From Alphaproteobacteria bacterium (GTDB lineage Bacteria; Pseudomonadota; Alphaproteobacteria; Bin95): a stretch of 34,902 nucleotides of DNA. This document shows, one piece after another, positions 17,942 to 25,880 of this stretch. Position 1 is the first letter of the stretch, and each line of letters starts with the position of its first letter. Location: NCBI GenBank assembly GCA_026710105.1, contig JAPORR010000074.1, forward strand, positions 1 to 34,902, in the 5' to 3' direction. The position numbers were made by a program, and so were the translations under genes. The notes beneath the pieces were generated by a model, which ran no database searches, was not told the origin of the DNA, and worked only from the letters and a program-made list of their open reading frames with translations.

Positions 17942-19377
17942 GTCTCCAGTTTTGCACGTAAAAGCTCATTCACCGTTTTCGGGTTGGCCTTGCCGCTGGT
18001 CGCCTTCATCACTTGCCCGACAAAGAAGCCGAGCAGTTTTGTCTTGCCAGCACGGTATTCAAATGCCTTGTCTGCCTCGCGGGTCAGCAATTCATCTACC
18101 AAGCTCTCGAGCGCGCCTGTATCTGAAATCTGCTTCAGCCCCCGCTCTTCGACGATAGTGGCGGCCGGCCTCCTAGTATTCCACATCGCCTCAAACACCT
18201 CGCGACCCATACGGCCAGACAAAGTGCCGTCGGCCACCAGGTCGATAAGTTCGCCGAGCTCGGCCGCCGGAATGGGGGCTGCCTCAATCTCCAAACCTTC
18301 CTTGTTCAGCCGTCCCAGAAGTTCGCCGGTGACCCAATTGGCGGTCTGCTTGGTATCCCGTCCCATTGCCGCAGACTCGAAATAGTCGGCGCGCGCGCGT
18401 TCCGCTGTCAGCAGGCCAGCATCATAATCGGAGAGGCCAAGGTCTTTGACGAAACGACGCCGACGCGCCTCAGGCAGTTCTGGCATGACGGCGCGGATCC
18501 CATCAATAAAGGCCCCGTCGAGTTCAAGCGGTAATAGGTCCGGATCAGGGAAATAACGATAGTCATGTGCGTCTTCCTTGGTGCGCATGGCGCGGGTCTC
18601 GCCCCGGTCGGGATCGAAGAGCCGCGTCTCCTGCTCAATCCCGCCGCCAGCCTCAATGATCTCCACCTGGCGCCGCCCCTCGACGTCGATGGCCTCTCGG
18701 AGGAAACGGATCGAGTTGAGGTTCTTGATCTCCGTACGCGTGCCGAGCACCGCACCGGGTCGGCGGACAGAAACATTGGCGTCGCAGCGCAACGAGCCCT
18801 CCTGCATATTGCCGTCGCAAGTGCCAAGCCAGCGTAGCAGCGCGCGCAAGCGCGTCAGGAATTCAGCTGCCTCATCGGGGCTCCGGAGGTCGGGTTCGGT
18901 CACGATCTCCATGAGCGCCACACCAGCGCGGTTTAGGTCAATCAGAGTGCGGTCCGGATCACGGTCGTGGATGCTCTTGCCGGCATCCTGCTCCAAGTGG
19001 AGGCGGGTAATCCGTACCGTGCGTTCAGGAATTGCGATCGCCCCGCCGGACACAATGGGCTGCGTATATTGCGAAATCTGATAGCCTTGCGGCAGGTCTG
19101 GGTAGAAATAGTTCTTGCGGTCGAATATCGAGTGGCAGGCAATGGTGCCGCCGAACCCGAGGCCGGTCAGCACCGCCTGTTCTATGCAGGCTTGGTTGAT
19201 GACCGGCAACATGCCTGGCATGGCAGCATCGACCAGACTCACCTGAGTATTGGGGTCCGCGCCAAAAGCGGTTGGCGCTCCTGAAAACAGCTTTGCCGCC
19301 GAGGCCACCTGTGCATGAACCTCAAGCCCAATGGCGTATTCCCACGGCCCTTGCTGGCCTTCGATGAGGGCACTCAC
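17938..19377 (-). CDS. gatB: Asp-tRNA(Asn)/Glu-tRNA(Gln) amidotransferase subunit B
   Basis: GatB is the kinase/tRNA-binding subunit of GatCAB, which converts misacylated Glu-tRNA(Gln) (and in some species Asp-tRNA(Asn)) to the correct form. The 479-residue product has [10 protein letters not shown] at the N terminus, the cradle domain with [21 protein letters not shown], and a C-terminal YqeY-like tail domain (from about 330). The start is a GTG overlapping the gatA stop (GTGA). Full length. Confidence 0.96.
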   Translation of the reverse strand: MSALIEGQQGPWEYAIGLEVHAQVASAAKLFSGAPTAFGADPNTQVSLVDAAMPGMLPVINQACIEQAVLTGLGFGGTIACHSIFDRKNYFYPDLPQGYQISQYTQPIVSGGAIAIPERTVRITRLHLEQDAGKSIHDRDPDRTLIDLNRAGVALMEIVTEPDLRSPDEAAEFLTRLRALLRWLGTCDGNMQEGSLRCDANVSVRRPGAVLGTRTEIKNLNSIRFLREAIDVEGRRQVEIIEAGGGIEQETRLFDPDRGETRAMRTKEDAHDYRYFPDPDLLPLELDGAFIDGIRAVMPELPEARRRRFVKDLGLSDYDAGLLTAERARADYFESAAMGRDTKQTANWVTGELLGRLNKEGLEIEAAPIPAAELGELIDLVADGTLSGRMGREVFEAMWNTRRPAATIVEERGLKQISDTGALESLVDELLTREADKAFEYRAGKTKLLGFFVGQVMKATSGKANPKTVNELLRAKLET

Positions 19378-20840
19378 CGCACGAATTCCGGCTCGGCATC
19401 GAAGCCGGCAGCGGCTTCCAACGCCTTGGCCGCGCGCAGCACAGTTGCCTCATCGAACGGGCGGCCGATCAGTTGTAGGCCCAGAGGCAGGCCAGTATGG
19501 TCGAGTCCTGCAGGCACTGAGATCGCCGGCAGCCCGGCAAGGCTTGCCGGCACGGTGAAAATATCATTCAGATACATCGCGATCGGGTCGTCCATCTTCT
19601 CTCCGAGCGGGAAAGCAGCAGTCGGTGCGGTCGGCGTCAGCACAGCATCGATTTTCCCGAACGCTTGCTCGAAATCGCCTGCGATCAGCCGACGTACGCG
19701 CTGTGCTTTGGTATAGTAGGCATCGTAATAGCCGGCGGAGAGTACATAAGTGCCGATCAGCACTCGTCGGCGTACCTCGGCCCCGAAGCCGGCGCGGCGG
19801 GTGTGTGCATACTGCTCCTCAATGGCCCTGGCCGGGGCACGGAGGCCGTAGCGCACGCCGTCATAGCGCGCGAGATTAGAGGACGCTTCCGCAGGCGCTA
19901 TGATGTAATAGGTCGGCAGCGCGTAAGGAGTGTGCGGCAAGGAAATATCCACAATCTCTGCTCCCGCCTCTGCCAGCCAGCGGGCGCCCTCCCGCCAGAG
20001 CACGTCCAGCGCATCCGGCATGCCGTCCACCCGATATTCGAGTGGCACGCCGATCCGCAGGTTCTTTACGCCACTGCCAAGCGCGGCTTCGAAATCCGGC
20101 ACGGGCTCGCGGGCGCTAGTCGAGTCCTTCGGGTCATGGCCGGCCATGGCAGCAAGTAAGATGGCTGCGTCGCGCACATTGCGCGTCATCGGACCGGCTT
20201 GGTCCAGCGACGAGGCGAAGGCGACAATGCCCCAGCGTGAGCAGCGCCCATAGGTGGGCTTGAGACCAACAATGCCGCAAAAAGCCGCTGGCTGGCGGAT
20301 TGAGCCACCCGTGTCGGTGCCGAGTCCGGCTGGCAGGACAGACGCCGCCACCAGCGCCGCAGAGCCACCGGAAGAACCCCCTGGAGCGCGCGGGCGCTGG
20401 TCGCCCTTCGCCTTCCAAGGGTTGGTCGTCGGACCGAAACGCGATGTGGCAGTCGAGGAGCCCATCGCGAATTCATCAAGATTGGTCTTGGCAGCGAGCG
20501 CGGCACCCGCGGCGGTGAGATTGGCTGTCACTGTTGATTCATAAGGTGGCACGAAGCTCTCCAGCATTGCCGAGGAGGCGGTGGTGCGCACACACTCGGT
20601 GCAGAACAAGTCCTTGACGGCAATGGGTACGCCATCCAGCGGCAGGGCTGGTTCACCCGCAGCGCGCCGGCGGTCAGCTGCCCGCGCCGCATCTAGCGCC
20701 CGCTCGGGCATGAGGGTGACGATGGCATTCAGCGCTTCCGCGGCTTCCAGCGCAACTAACCGATCTTCGACCAATTCGACCGCCGAGAATTCACCGCGCG
20801 CAAGGCCCGCACGGATGTCCGCAAGTCCGAGGCGGCGCAT
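19374..20840 (-). CDS. gatA: Asp-tRNA(Asn)/Glu-tRNA(Gln) amidotransferase subunit A
   Basis: GatA is the amidase that releases ammonia from glutamine for GatB. The 488-residue protein carries the amidase-signature triad: Lys76 ([10 protein letters not shown]), the cis-Ser156 (GGSSGGSAA) and the nucleophile Ser180 ([12 protein letters not shown]). The spacing matches the known enzyme. The start is the ATG overlapping the gatC stop as TGATG. A GTG one codon earlier (20843) is equally possible and would give a GTGA overlap. The gene overlaps gatB by 4 nt. Confidence 0.96.
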   Translation of the reverse strand: MRRLGLADIRAGLARGEFSAVELVEDRLVALEAAEALNAIVTLMPERALDAARAADRRRAAGEPALPLDGVPIAVKDLFCTECVRTTASSAMLESFVPPYESTVTANLTAAGAALAAKTNLDEFAMGSSTATSRFGPTTNPWKAKGDQRPRAPGGSSGGSAALVAASVLPAGLGTDTGGSIRQPAAFCGIVGLKPTYGRCSRWGIVAFASSLDQAGPMTRNVRDAAILLAAMAGHDPKDSTSAREPVPDFEAALGSGVKNLRIGVPLEYRVDGMPDALDVLWREGARWLAEAGAEIVDISLPHTPYALPTYYIIAPAEASSNLARYDGVRYGLRAPARAIEEQYAHTRRAGFGAEVRRRVLIGTYVLSAGYYDAYYTKAQRVRRLIAGDFEQAFGKIDAVLTPTAPTAAFPLGEKMDDPIAMYLNDIFTVPASLAGLPAISVPAGLDHTGLPLGLQLIGRPFDEATVLRAAKALEAAAGFDAEPEFVR

Positions 20841-21127
20841 CACTCCACCACTTTCGGCACGGCGAAAAACGCCCCGGCGGTGTCCGGCGCATTGGTGAGG
20901 ATACGGTCAGGATAGCCGCCGTCATCTACCACATCGCGGCGCCAGGGCAAGCTGTGGCCCCCGACTGATGTCATCGGCGCGACATCGGCAGTATCGACCT
21001 CGTTCAGAGTTTCGACCCAGCCCAGGATCGCGCCAAGCTCGGCAGCGAGCGCGTCCGCTTCCTCCCCGGCGATCTCTATGCGGGCGAGCGCAGCGATGCG
21101 CTCGACGGTCGCACGGTCCAACGCCAT
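20840..21127 (-). CDS. gatC: Asp-tRNA(Asn)/Glu-tRNA(Gln) amidotransferase subunit C
   Basis: This is the small subunit that wraps round GatA and stabilises the complex. The product of 95 residues starts [19 protein letters not shown], contains [19 protein letters not shown] and ends with a typical FFAVPKVVE. The internal ATG at 21127 was chosen because the 24 extra residues available upstream are unlike the family. It is the first gene of gatC-gatA-gatB-SDR, divergent from the CoA-transferase gene. Confidence 0.94.
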   Translation of the reverse strand: MALDRATVERIAALARIEIAGEEADALAAELGAILGWVETLNEVDTADVAPMTSVGGHSLPWRRDVVDDGGYPDRILTNAPDTAGAFFAVPKVVE

Positions 21128-21199
21128 TGGCGCCGCTCCCCCGAAAATACAGCCGCACCGATACTCTGTCCGCAAACAGGCTTCAAGGCGGAGTTCCAT

Positions 21200-21218
21200 G
21201 AGGGCCCCAGTGGCCCTC
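21200..21218. repeat. Perfect inverted repeat in the gatC / CoA-transferase divergent region
   Basis: The bases GAGGGCC at 21200-21206 and GGCCCTC at 21212-21218 form a perfect 7-bp stem with a CCAGT loop. It lies in the 178-nt divergent spacer, about 75 nt upstream of the gatC start, and is followed by C-rich sequence, not a T run. It could be an operator or a 5'-leader hairpin in either transcript. Confidence 0.45.
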
Positions 21219-21282
21219 CCGTTCCGGCTGGACTGCCCCTGTAACGGCAGAGCCGCCGGGTTTATGCTCGAGAGTCAACATC

Positions 21283-21288
21283 TACAAT
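21283..21288 (+). promoter_or_regulatory. Possible -10 box of the CoA-transferase operon
   Basis: TACAAT matches 5 of 6 bases of the -10 consensus and ends 17 nt before the ATG at 21306. The region 17 nt upstream (gtttat) is a poor -35, so the assignment is tentative. Confidence 0.3.
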
Positions 21289-21305
21289 AGAGGGCTGTAT
21301 CGCCT

Positions 21306-22481
21306 ATGCCGAAGCAATGCACCCGGGGGCCGCTCAGCGGTGTCACCGTCATCGATCTCACGCGCGTTCTCGCGGGACCATACAGCACCATGATTCTCGC
21401 CGAACTCGGTGCCCGCGTCATCAAGGTGGAAACGCCTGGCCGCGGTGACGACGCTCGCGAATACGGCCCGTTTGTCAACGGCAAGTCTGCCTATTTTATT
21501 TCTGTCAATCGAGGGAAGGAAAGCATCGCACTCGACCTCAAGGATGATGAAGACCGCGCGGTTTTCGAGGCGCTGCTCGCCGGCGCCGATGTCGTGGCAG
21601 AGAATTTCCGTCCCGGCACCATGGAGAAGCTCGGCTACGGCTGGGACGACCTCAAGGACCGCTACCCGGCACTGATCTACGCCGCCTGCTCCGGCTTCGG
21701 CCATTCCGGTCCGCATTCCAAGCGACCGGCCTACGACATGGTGGTACAGGCGATGGGCGGCATCATGTCGATCACAGGCCAGCCGGGCCAGGAGCCGACC
21801 CGTGTCGGCATGTCCATCGGCGATATCGGTGCCGGATTGTTCACGGCCATCGGTATCGTGACAGCGCTCTACGACCGTACACATACCAACCGGGGCCGCA
21901 AGGTCGACATCGCTATGCTCGATTGCCAAATCGCGCTCTGTGAAAACGCGGTCGCCCGCTACGGCGCGACTGGTGCGGCGCCCGGCCCGCTCGGCGGTCG
22001 ACATCCCTCGATCACGCCCTTCCAAACCTTCCGTACTTTGGACGGCTGGATGGTAGTCGCTGCCGGGAACGATGTTATGTTCCAGCGGTTCTGCGACATT
22101 CTCGACCGCCCCGACCTGAAGGACGACCCGCGCTACGCCTCTAACAAGCTGCGTAATGAAAATCAGGCCAGTTTGGAGGCTCAGATCGAAACCCTGCTCG
22201 CCGCCCGCAGCACGGCCGACTGGCTCGCCATGCTGGACCCGGTGGGCATCCCGGCAAGTGGTATCAACGATATCGCCACCGTGATGGCGCATCCGCAGGT
22301 GGAGCCACGCAATATGGTGGTGGAAGTGGACGACCCGACCGCTGGTCAACTCAAAGTGGCGGGTAATCCGATCAAGCTCTCGGGTTACGACGACCCTGCA
22401 TCCCGGACAACAGCCCCTGATGTCGACCAGGACCGCGGGCCCATTTTAGAAGAACTAGCAGCGCGCGCTGCTTCCGCGTGA
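21306..22481 (+). CDS. Family III (CaiB/BaiF-type) CoA-transferase
   Basis: The enzyme moves CoA between carboxylic acids through an aspartyl-CoA intermediate. The protein of 391 residues shows GVTVIDLTRVLAGPYSTM, the hinge VIKVETPGRGDDAR, VAENFRPGTMEKLG and the catalytic Asp173 in SIGDIGAGLF. A C-terminal region VGIPASGINDIATV and HPQVEPRNMV follows. It opens a three-gene operon and ends 10 nt before an acylase gene. The substrate pair is unknown; members act on carnitine, formyl/oxalyl, succinyl or bile-acid CoA esters. Length is normal. Confidence 0.9.
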   Translation: MPKQCTRGPLSGVTVIDLTRVLAGPYSTMILAELGARVIKVETPGRGDDAREYGPFVNGKSAYFISVNRGKESIALDLKDDEDRAVFEALLAGADVVAENFRPGTMEKLGYGWDDLKDRYPALIYAACSGFGHSGPHSKRPAYDMVVQAMGGIMSITGQPGQEPTRVGMSIGDIGAGLFTAIGIVTALYDRTHTNRGRKVDIAMLDCQIALCENAVARYGATGAAPGPLGGRHPSITPFQTFRTLDGWMVVAAGNDVMFQRFCDILDRPDLKDDPRYASNKLRNENQASLEAQIETLLAARSTADWLAMLDPVGIPASGINDIATVMAHPQVEPRNMVVEVDDPTAGQLKVAGNPIKLSGYDDPASRTTAPDVDQDRGPILEELAARAASA

Positions 22482-22491
22482 GCTGACTACC

Positions 22492-24666
22492 ATGACGGGG
22501 TGGCGACGAGTCCGGCTCTGGACGCTGCGGCTCGGCGCCGCGTTGGCAGTTACGGCAATTGCGGCGGGTGGGACCGGATTGCTCTGGCTGCGCAGCTCGC
22601 TGCCGCAGCTTGACGGCGATCTGCGCCTCCCGGGCCTCGAAGCGCAGGTTCAGATTCTACGTGACCGCTACGGCGTACCGACGATCCGCGCTGGTAATGC
22701 AGCGGACGCAGCGTTTGGCCTCGGATTCGTCCATGCGCAGGACCGGTTTGCGCAAATGGAACTCATGCGGCGTAGCGGGTCCGGACGTATGAGCGAACTT
22801 GTGGGCAGCATAGCACTTGGTTTCGACCGCTATACGCGCGGTCTCGGTCTCCGGCGACAAGCGGAAAGCCAGGCGGCCGCACTTCCGGCGGACCTACGCC
22901 AGGTTGCCGAAGCTTATGCTGCTGGCGTCAATGCTTGGCTCGGAGCACGCAGCGGCGCGCTCCCTTGGGAACTCGCGATCCTGTTCTATGCTCCCGAGCC
23001 TTGGAGCGTTGCTGACTCGATGCTCTGGGGACGACTCATGGCCATCAGCCTGGCAGGCAATTGGCAAGCCGAGGCCATGCGTGCGCAGATGGCGACACGG
23101 TTGACGCCGGAGCAGATAGAAGACTTGTGGCCGCCCGCTGCCGTAGGCGATCCGGTGACCCTGCCGAGCCTCGGCAGCAGCGGCGGTTCTAATGTCTGGG
23201 CTGTCAGTGAGCCGACAGTGCTCGCCAACGATCCGCATCTTGGCTTTACAATCCCGAACACCTGGTATCTGGCACGCATCGAGACACCGGAAAGCGTCCT
23301 AGCAGGCGCCACCACGCCGGGCGTTCCCTTCATGGTGCTCGGGCATAATGGCGCCATCGCCTGGGGGCTGACTACACCCTATATCGACACCGTAGATATC
23401 GTGACGCAGCCGGAGGTCGTCGCGGTCCGGCGCGAGACAGTGATGGTGCGCTGGGATGACAGTGTCGAACTTGAACTGCGTCGAACCCGCAAGGGCATCA
23501 TTGTTTCCGACTTCTCCGATACGCTTCCTAAAGGATGGGCTATCGAAAGCCCGGCCTTCCGGGACGATGACCGCACACCAGAAGCGCTTGGGCGAATGAA
23601 CCGGGCGCAGGATTGGCTAGGGTTCCTTGCGGCTGTTCGCAATTTCCACTCCCCACAGCAGAACATCGTCTATGCGGACAAAACTGGCCGAATCGCCATC
23701 GTCACGCCAGGCCGGACGCCGGATCGGCGTGGCGGCTTCGAGGCATCTGAGGAAACAACCTGGTCGCGCCTCATTCCCTTCGAAGAGCTGCCGCGACGGG
23801 TCGCTCCCCGGTCCGGGCGTATCGTCAATGCCAACAACCGCCTCGTGGACGAGAGCTATCCCTACCATCTCAGTCGTGAATGGAAAGCCCCTTACCGCGC
23901 GACCAGGATTGACCAGCTGCTTGATGCAAAGGCAGATCATGCAGACATCCAGAACGATGCCATGTCGCTGTCAGCGCGCGAATTGCTACCCCTACTGCTC
24001 AAGGCAGCACCGGAGGCACGCCTCCAGGCCTGGGACGGCAATATGGACGGCCAACGGTCGGAGCCGCTCCTTTACATGGCCTGGGTGCGCGAGGCCATAC
24101 GAGCCGTGTTCGCCGACGAGTTGGGACCGCTGTTTGACGACTGGTGGGCCTACCGGCCTCTAGTCCTTCGTCGGGTGCTGCTGAATCGGCCCACCTGGTG
24201 TGACGATATTCTCACGGCGCCGCAGGAGACCTGCAAGGGCAGGCTCGTCCTAGCGCACCGCCGCGCTGTCACTTTCCTCGGGAAGCGTTATGGTCCCACA
24301 CTCCCGCCCTGGGGTGAGGTACACCGGGCACGTTTCTCCCACCCCATCGCCGGACGTATTCCGCTATTGCGCGACCTTCTCAACCGCGAGATCACGACAA
24401 GTGGCGGGCCGACGACAGTGAACCGGGGCGGCGCGCGTTTTCGCGACGAGCATAACCCGTTCCAGCATGCGCATGGCGCCGGCTACAGGGCCATTTACGA
24501 CCTCGACGACCTGGACCAGTCGCGGTTCATCCAGGCAGTCGGACAGTCAGGCAACCCCTTCTCGCCACATTATGATGACCTGATGGAACTCTGGCGGGAT
24601 GGAGCTTATATCACTCTCGAATCGGCAAGGACGCCGGCCCACCGTCTGCTGTTGCAGCCCCGATGA
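22492..24666 (+). CDS. Penicillin/acyl-homoserine-lactone acylase-type Ntn hydrolase
   Basis: The protein is 724 residues and belongs to the penicillin acylase family (peptidase S45), enzymes that hydrolyse amides such as beta-lactam side chains or N-acyl homoserine lactones. An N-terminal hydrophobic segment (about 10-32, after RR at 4-5) should take it to the periplasm or anchor it. The alpha-chain region includes DRYGVPTIRA and FVHAQDRFAQMELMRRSGSGRMSE. The self-cleavage site is GGSNVWAVS, making Ser233 the N-terminal nucleophile of the beta chain after processing; LANDPHLGFTIPNTWY follows. It sits between a CoA-transferase gene (10 nt) and a threonine ammonia-lyase gene (ATGA overlap). 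The natural substrate is unknown. Confidence 0.92.
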   Translation: MTGWRRVRLWTLRLGAALAVTAIAAGGTGLLWLRSSLPQLDGDLRLPGLEAQVQILRDRYGVPTIRAGNAADAAFGLGFVHAQDRFAQMELMRRSGSGRMSELVGSIALGFDRYTRGLGLRRQAESQAAALPADLRQVAEAYAAGVNAWLGARSGALPWELAILFYAPEPWSVADSMLWGRLMAISLAGNWQAEAMRAQMATRLTPEQIEDLWPPAAVGDPVTLPSLGSSGGSNVWAVSEPTVLANDPHLGFTIPNTWYLARIETPESVLAGATTPGVPFMVLGHNGAIAWGLTTPYIDTVDIVTQPEVVAVRRETVMVRWDDSVELELRRTRKGIIVSDFSDTLPKGWAIESPAFRDDDRTPEALGRMNRAQDWLGFLAAVRNFHSPQQNIVYADKTGRIAIVTPGRTPDRRGGFEASEETTWSRLIPFEELPRRVAPRSGRIVNANNRLVDESYPYHLSREWKAPYRATRIDQLLDAKADHADIQNDAMSLSARELLPLLLKAAPEARLQAWDGNMDGQRSEPLLYMAWVREAIRAVFADELGPLFDDWWAYRPLVLRRVLLNRPTWCDDILTAPQETCKGRLVLAHRRAVTFLGKRYGPTLPPWGEVHRARFSHPIAGRIPLLRDLLNREITTSGGPTTVNRGGARFRDEHNPFQHAHGAGYRAIYDLDDLDQSRFIQAVGQSGNPFSPHYDDLMELWRDGAYITLESARTPAHRLLLQPR

Positions 24667-25880
24667 GCATTTCCTTCTCAGACATCGAGGCGGCTGACCG
24701 CTTGCTGGAAGGGCACATCGTGCGCACACCTTTGCTGCGCTCGGAAACATTGAGCGCGATTTCTGGAGCCGAACTCTTCCTGAAATTCGAGAACCGACAA
24801 TACACCGCGTCTTTTAAGGACCGGGGAGCCTATATCTACCTCACCGCACTCGACGAGGCCCAGCGTCAGGCGGGAGTCATTGCACTTTCGGCTGGCAACC
24901 ACGCCCAGGGGGTCGCCTACCACGCCGGACGGATGGGCGTTCCAGCCACCATCGTGATGCCGGAGGCGACGCCGTTCAGCAAGGTCCGGGCGGCAGAGTT
25001 CCTGGGTGCAGAGGTGATCCTGAGAGGCGAAACCATTTCAGAAGGCGAGACATTCATTCACGAGCGCGCGGAGGCGAAGGGCCTCACTTTCGTCCATCCC
25101 TATGACGATACGCGCATCGTTGCCGGCCAGGGGACAGCTGGACTCGAAATGCTGCGTGCCGTGCCCGATCTCGACTTCCTGGTCGCGCCCATCGGCGGCG
25201 GCGGACTCATCGCAGGCATTGCAATCGCCGCAAGGGCGCTCAGCCCGGAGACCCGCGTGATCGGTGTCGAATCATCGGGTTATCCTTCAATGCACCATGC
25301 ACTCAACGGCCTGTCAGCTCCGCCAGGCGGCCCAACCATTGCTGAGGGTATCGCCGTGAAACGGCCAGGCGCGCTCACCCTGCCACTGGTGCGCGCCCTC
25401 GTTGAGGACATTCTACTGGTGGACGAAGCGGCCATTGAGCACAGCGTGCAATTGCTCGCCGAAATCGAGAAGACCGTGGCGGAAGGGGCGGGAGCCGCCG
25501 CGCTCGCTGCCGTGTTGTCTCATCCTGAGCGTTTCCGCGGCGAGCGCGTCGGCCTCGTTATCTCGGGCGGCAATATAGACCCGCGTCTGCTCGCCTCGGT
25601 GCTGATGCGCGGCTTGGTACGGGACGGACGTCTGGTGCGGCTGCGCATTGAGATTCAGGACCAACCGGGCGGACTCGCCCGTGCCACAGCCGCCATCGCC
25701 AAGGCAGGAGGCAATATCGTCGATGTCCAGCATCAACGCTGGTTCGAGGATGTGCCGATCAAGCTCACCGACATTGAAGTCGCGCTCGAAACCCGCGATG
25801 AGGCCCATGTCGGCCATGTGCTCGAAGCCTTGCAGGCGGCAGGCATGCGCGCCGTCCGGCTCAGTTCGCGTTCGGTCTGA
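24663..25880 (+). CDS. Threonine ammonia-lyase with C-terminal ACT domain
   Basis: This PLP enzyme deaminates L-threonine (and often serine) to 2-oxobutyrate. The product of 405 residues has the PLP lysine Lys52 in ASFKDRGAY, the asparagine loop SAGNHAQGVAYHA, the phosphate-binding glycine loop APIGGGGLIAGI and a late VISGGNIDP. A single ACT-like domain (about 325-405, LRIEIQDQPGGLARATAAIA) suggests amino-acid control. It is longer than catabolic TdcB and shorter than classical IlvA, matching the roughly 400-residue group. The ATG overlaps the acylase stop. The last 20 bases overlap the converging AsmA gene. The link to the acylase may be amino-acid recycling, but this is speculative. Confidence 0.92.
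   Translation: MSISFSDIEAADRLLEGHIVRTPLLRSETLSAISGAELFLKFENRQYTASFKDRGAYIYLTALDEAQRQAGVIALSAGNHAQGVAYHAGRMGVPATIVMPEATPFSKVRAAEFLGAEVILRGETISEGETFIHERAEAKGLTFVHPYDDTRIVAGQGTAGLEMLRAVPDLDFLVAPIGGGGLIAGIAIAARALSPETRVIGVESSGYPSMHHALNGLSAPPGGPTIAEGIAVKRPGALTLPLVRALVEDILLVDEAAIEHSVQLLAEIEKTVAEGAGAAALAAVLSHPERFRGERVGLVISGGNIDPRLLASVLMRGLVRDGRLVRLRIEIQDQPGGLARATAAIAKAGGNIVDVQHQRWFEDVPIKLTDIEVALETRDEAHVGHVLEALQAAGMRAVRLSSRSV

Noticed and set aside
21282-22349. A 355-residue minus-strand open frame opposite the CoA-transferase
   Set aside because: It is low-complexity and rich in His, Arg and Gly, without family motifs. The plus strand encodes a clear CaiB-type enzyme with Asp173.
22894-23357. Minus-strand open frames opposite the penicillin acylase gene
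   Set aside because: There is no recognisable domain, and the plus strand carries a continuous 724-residue enzyme with the Ntn catalytic Ser.
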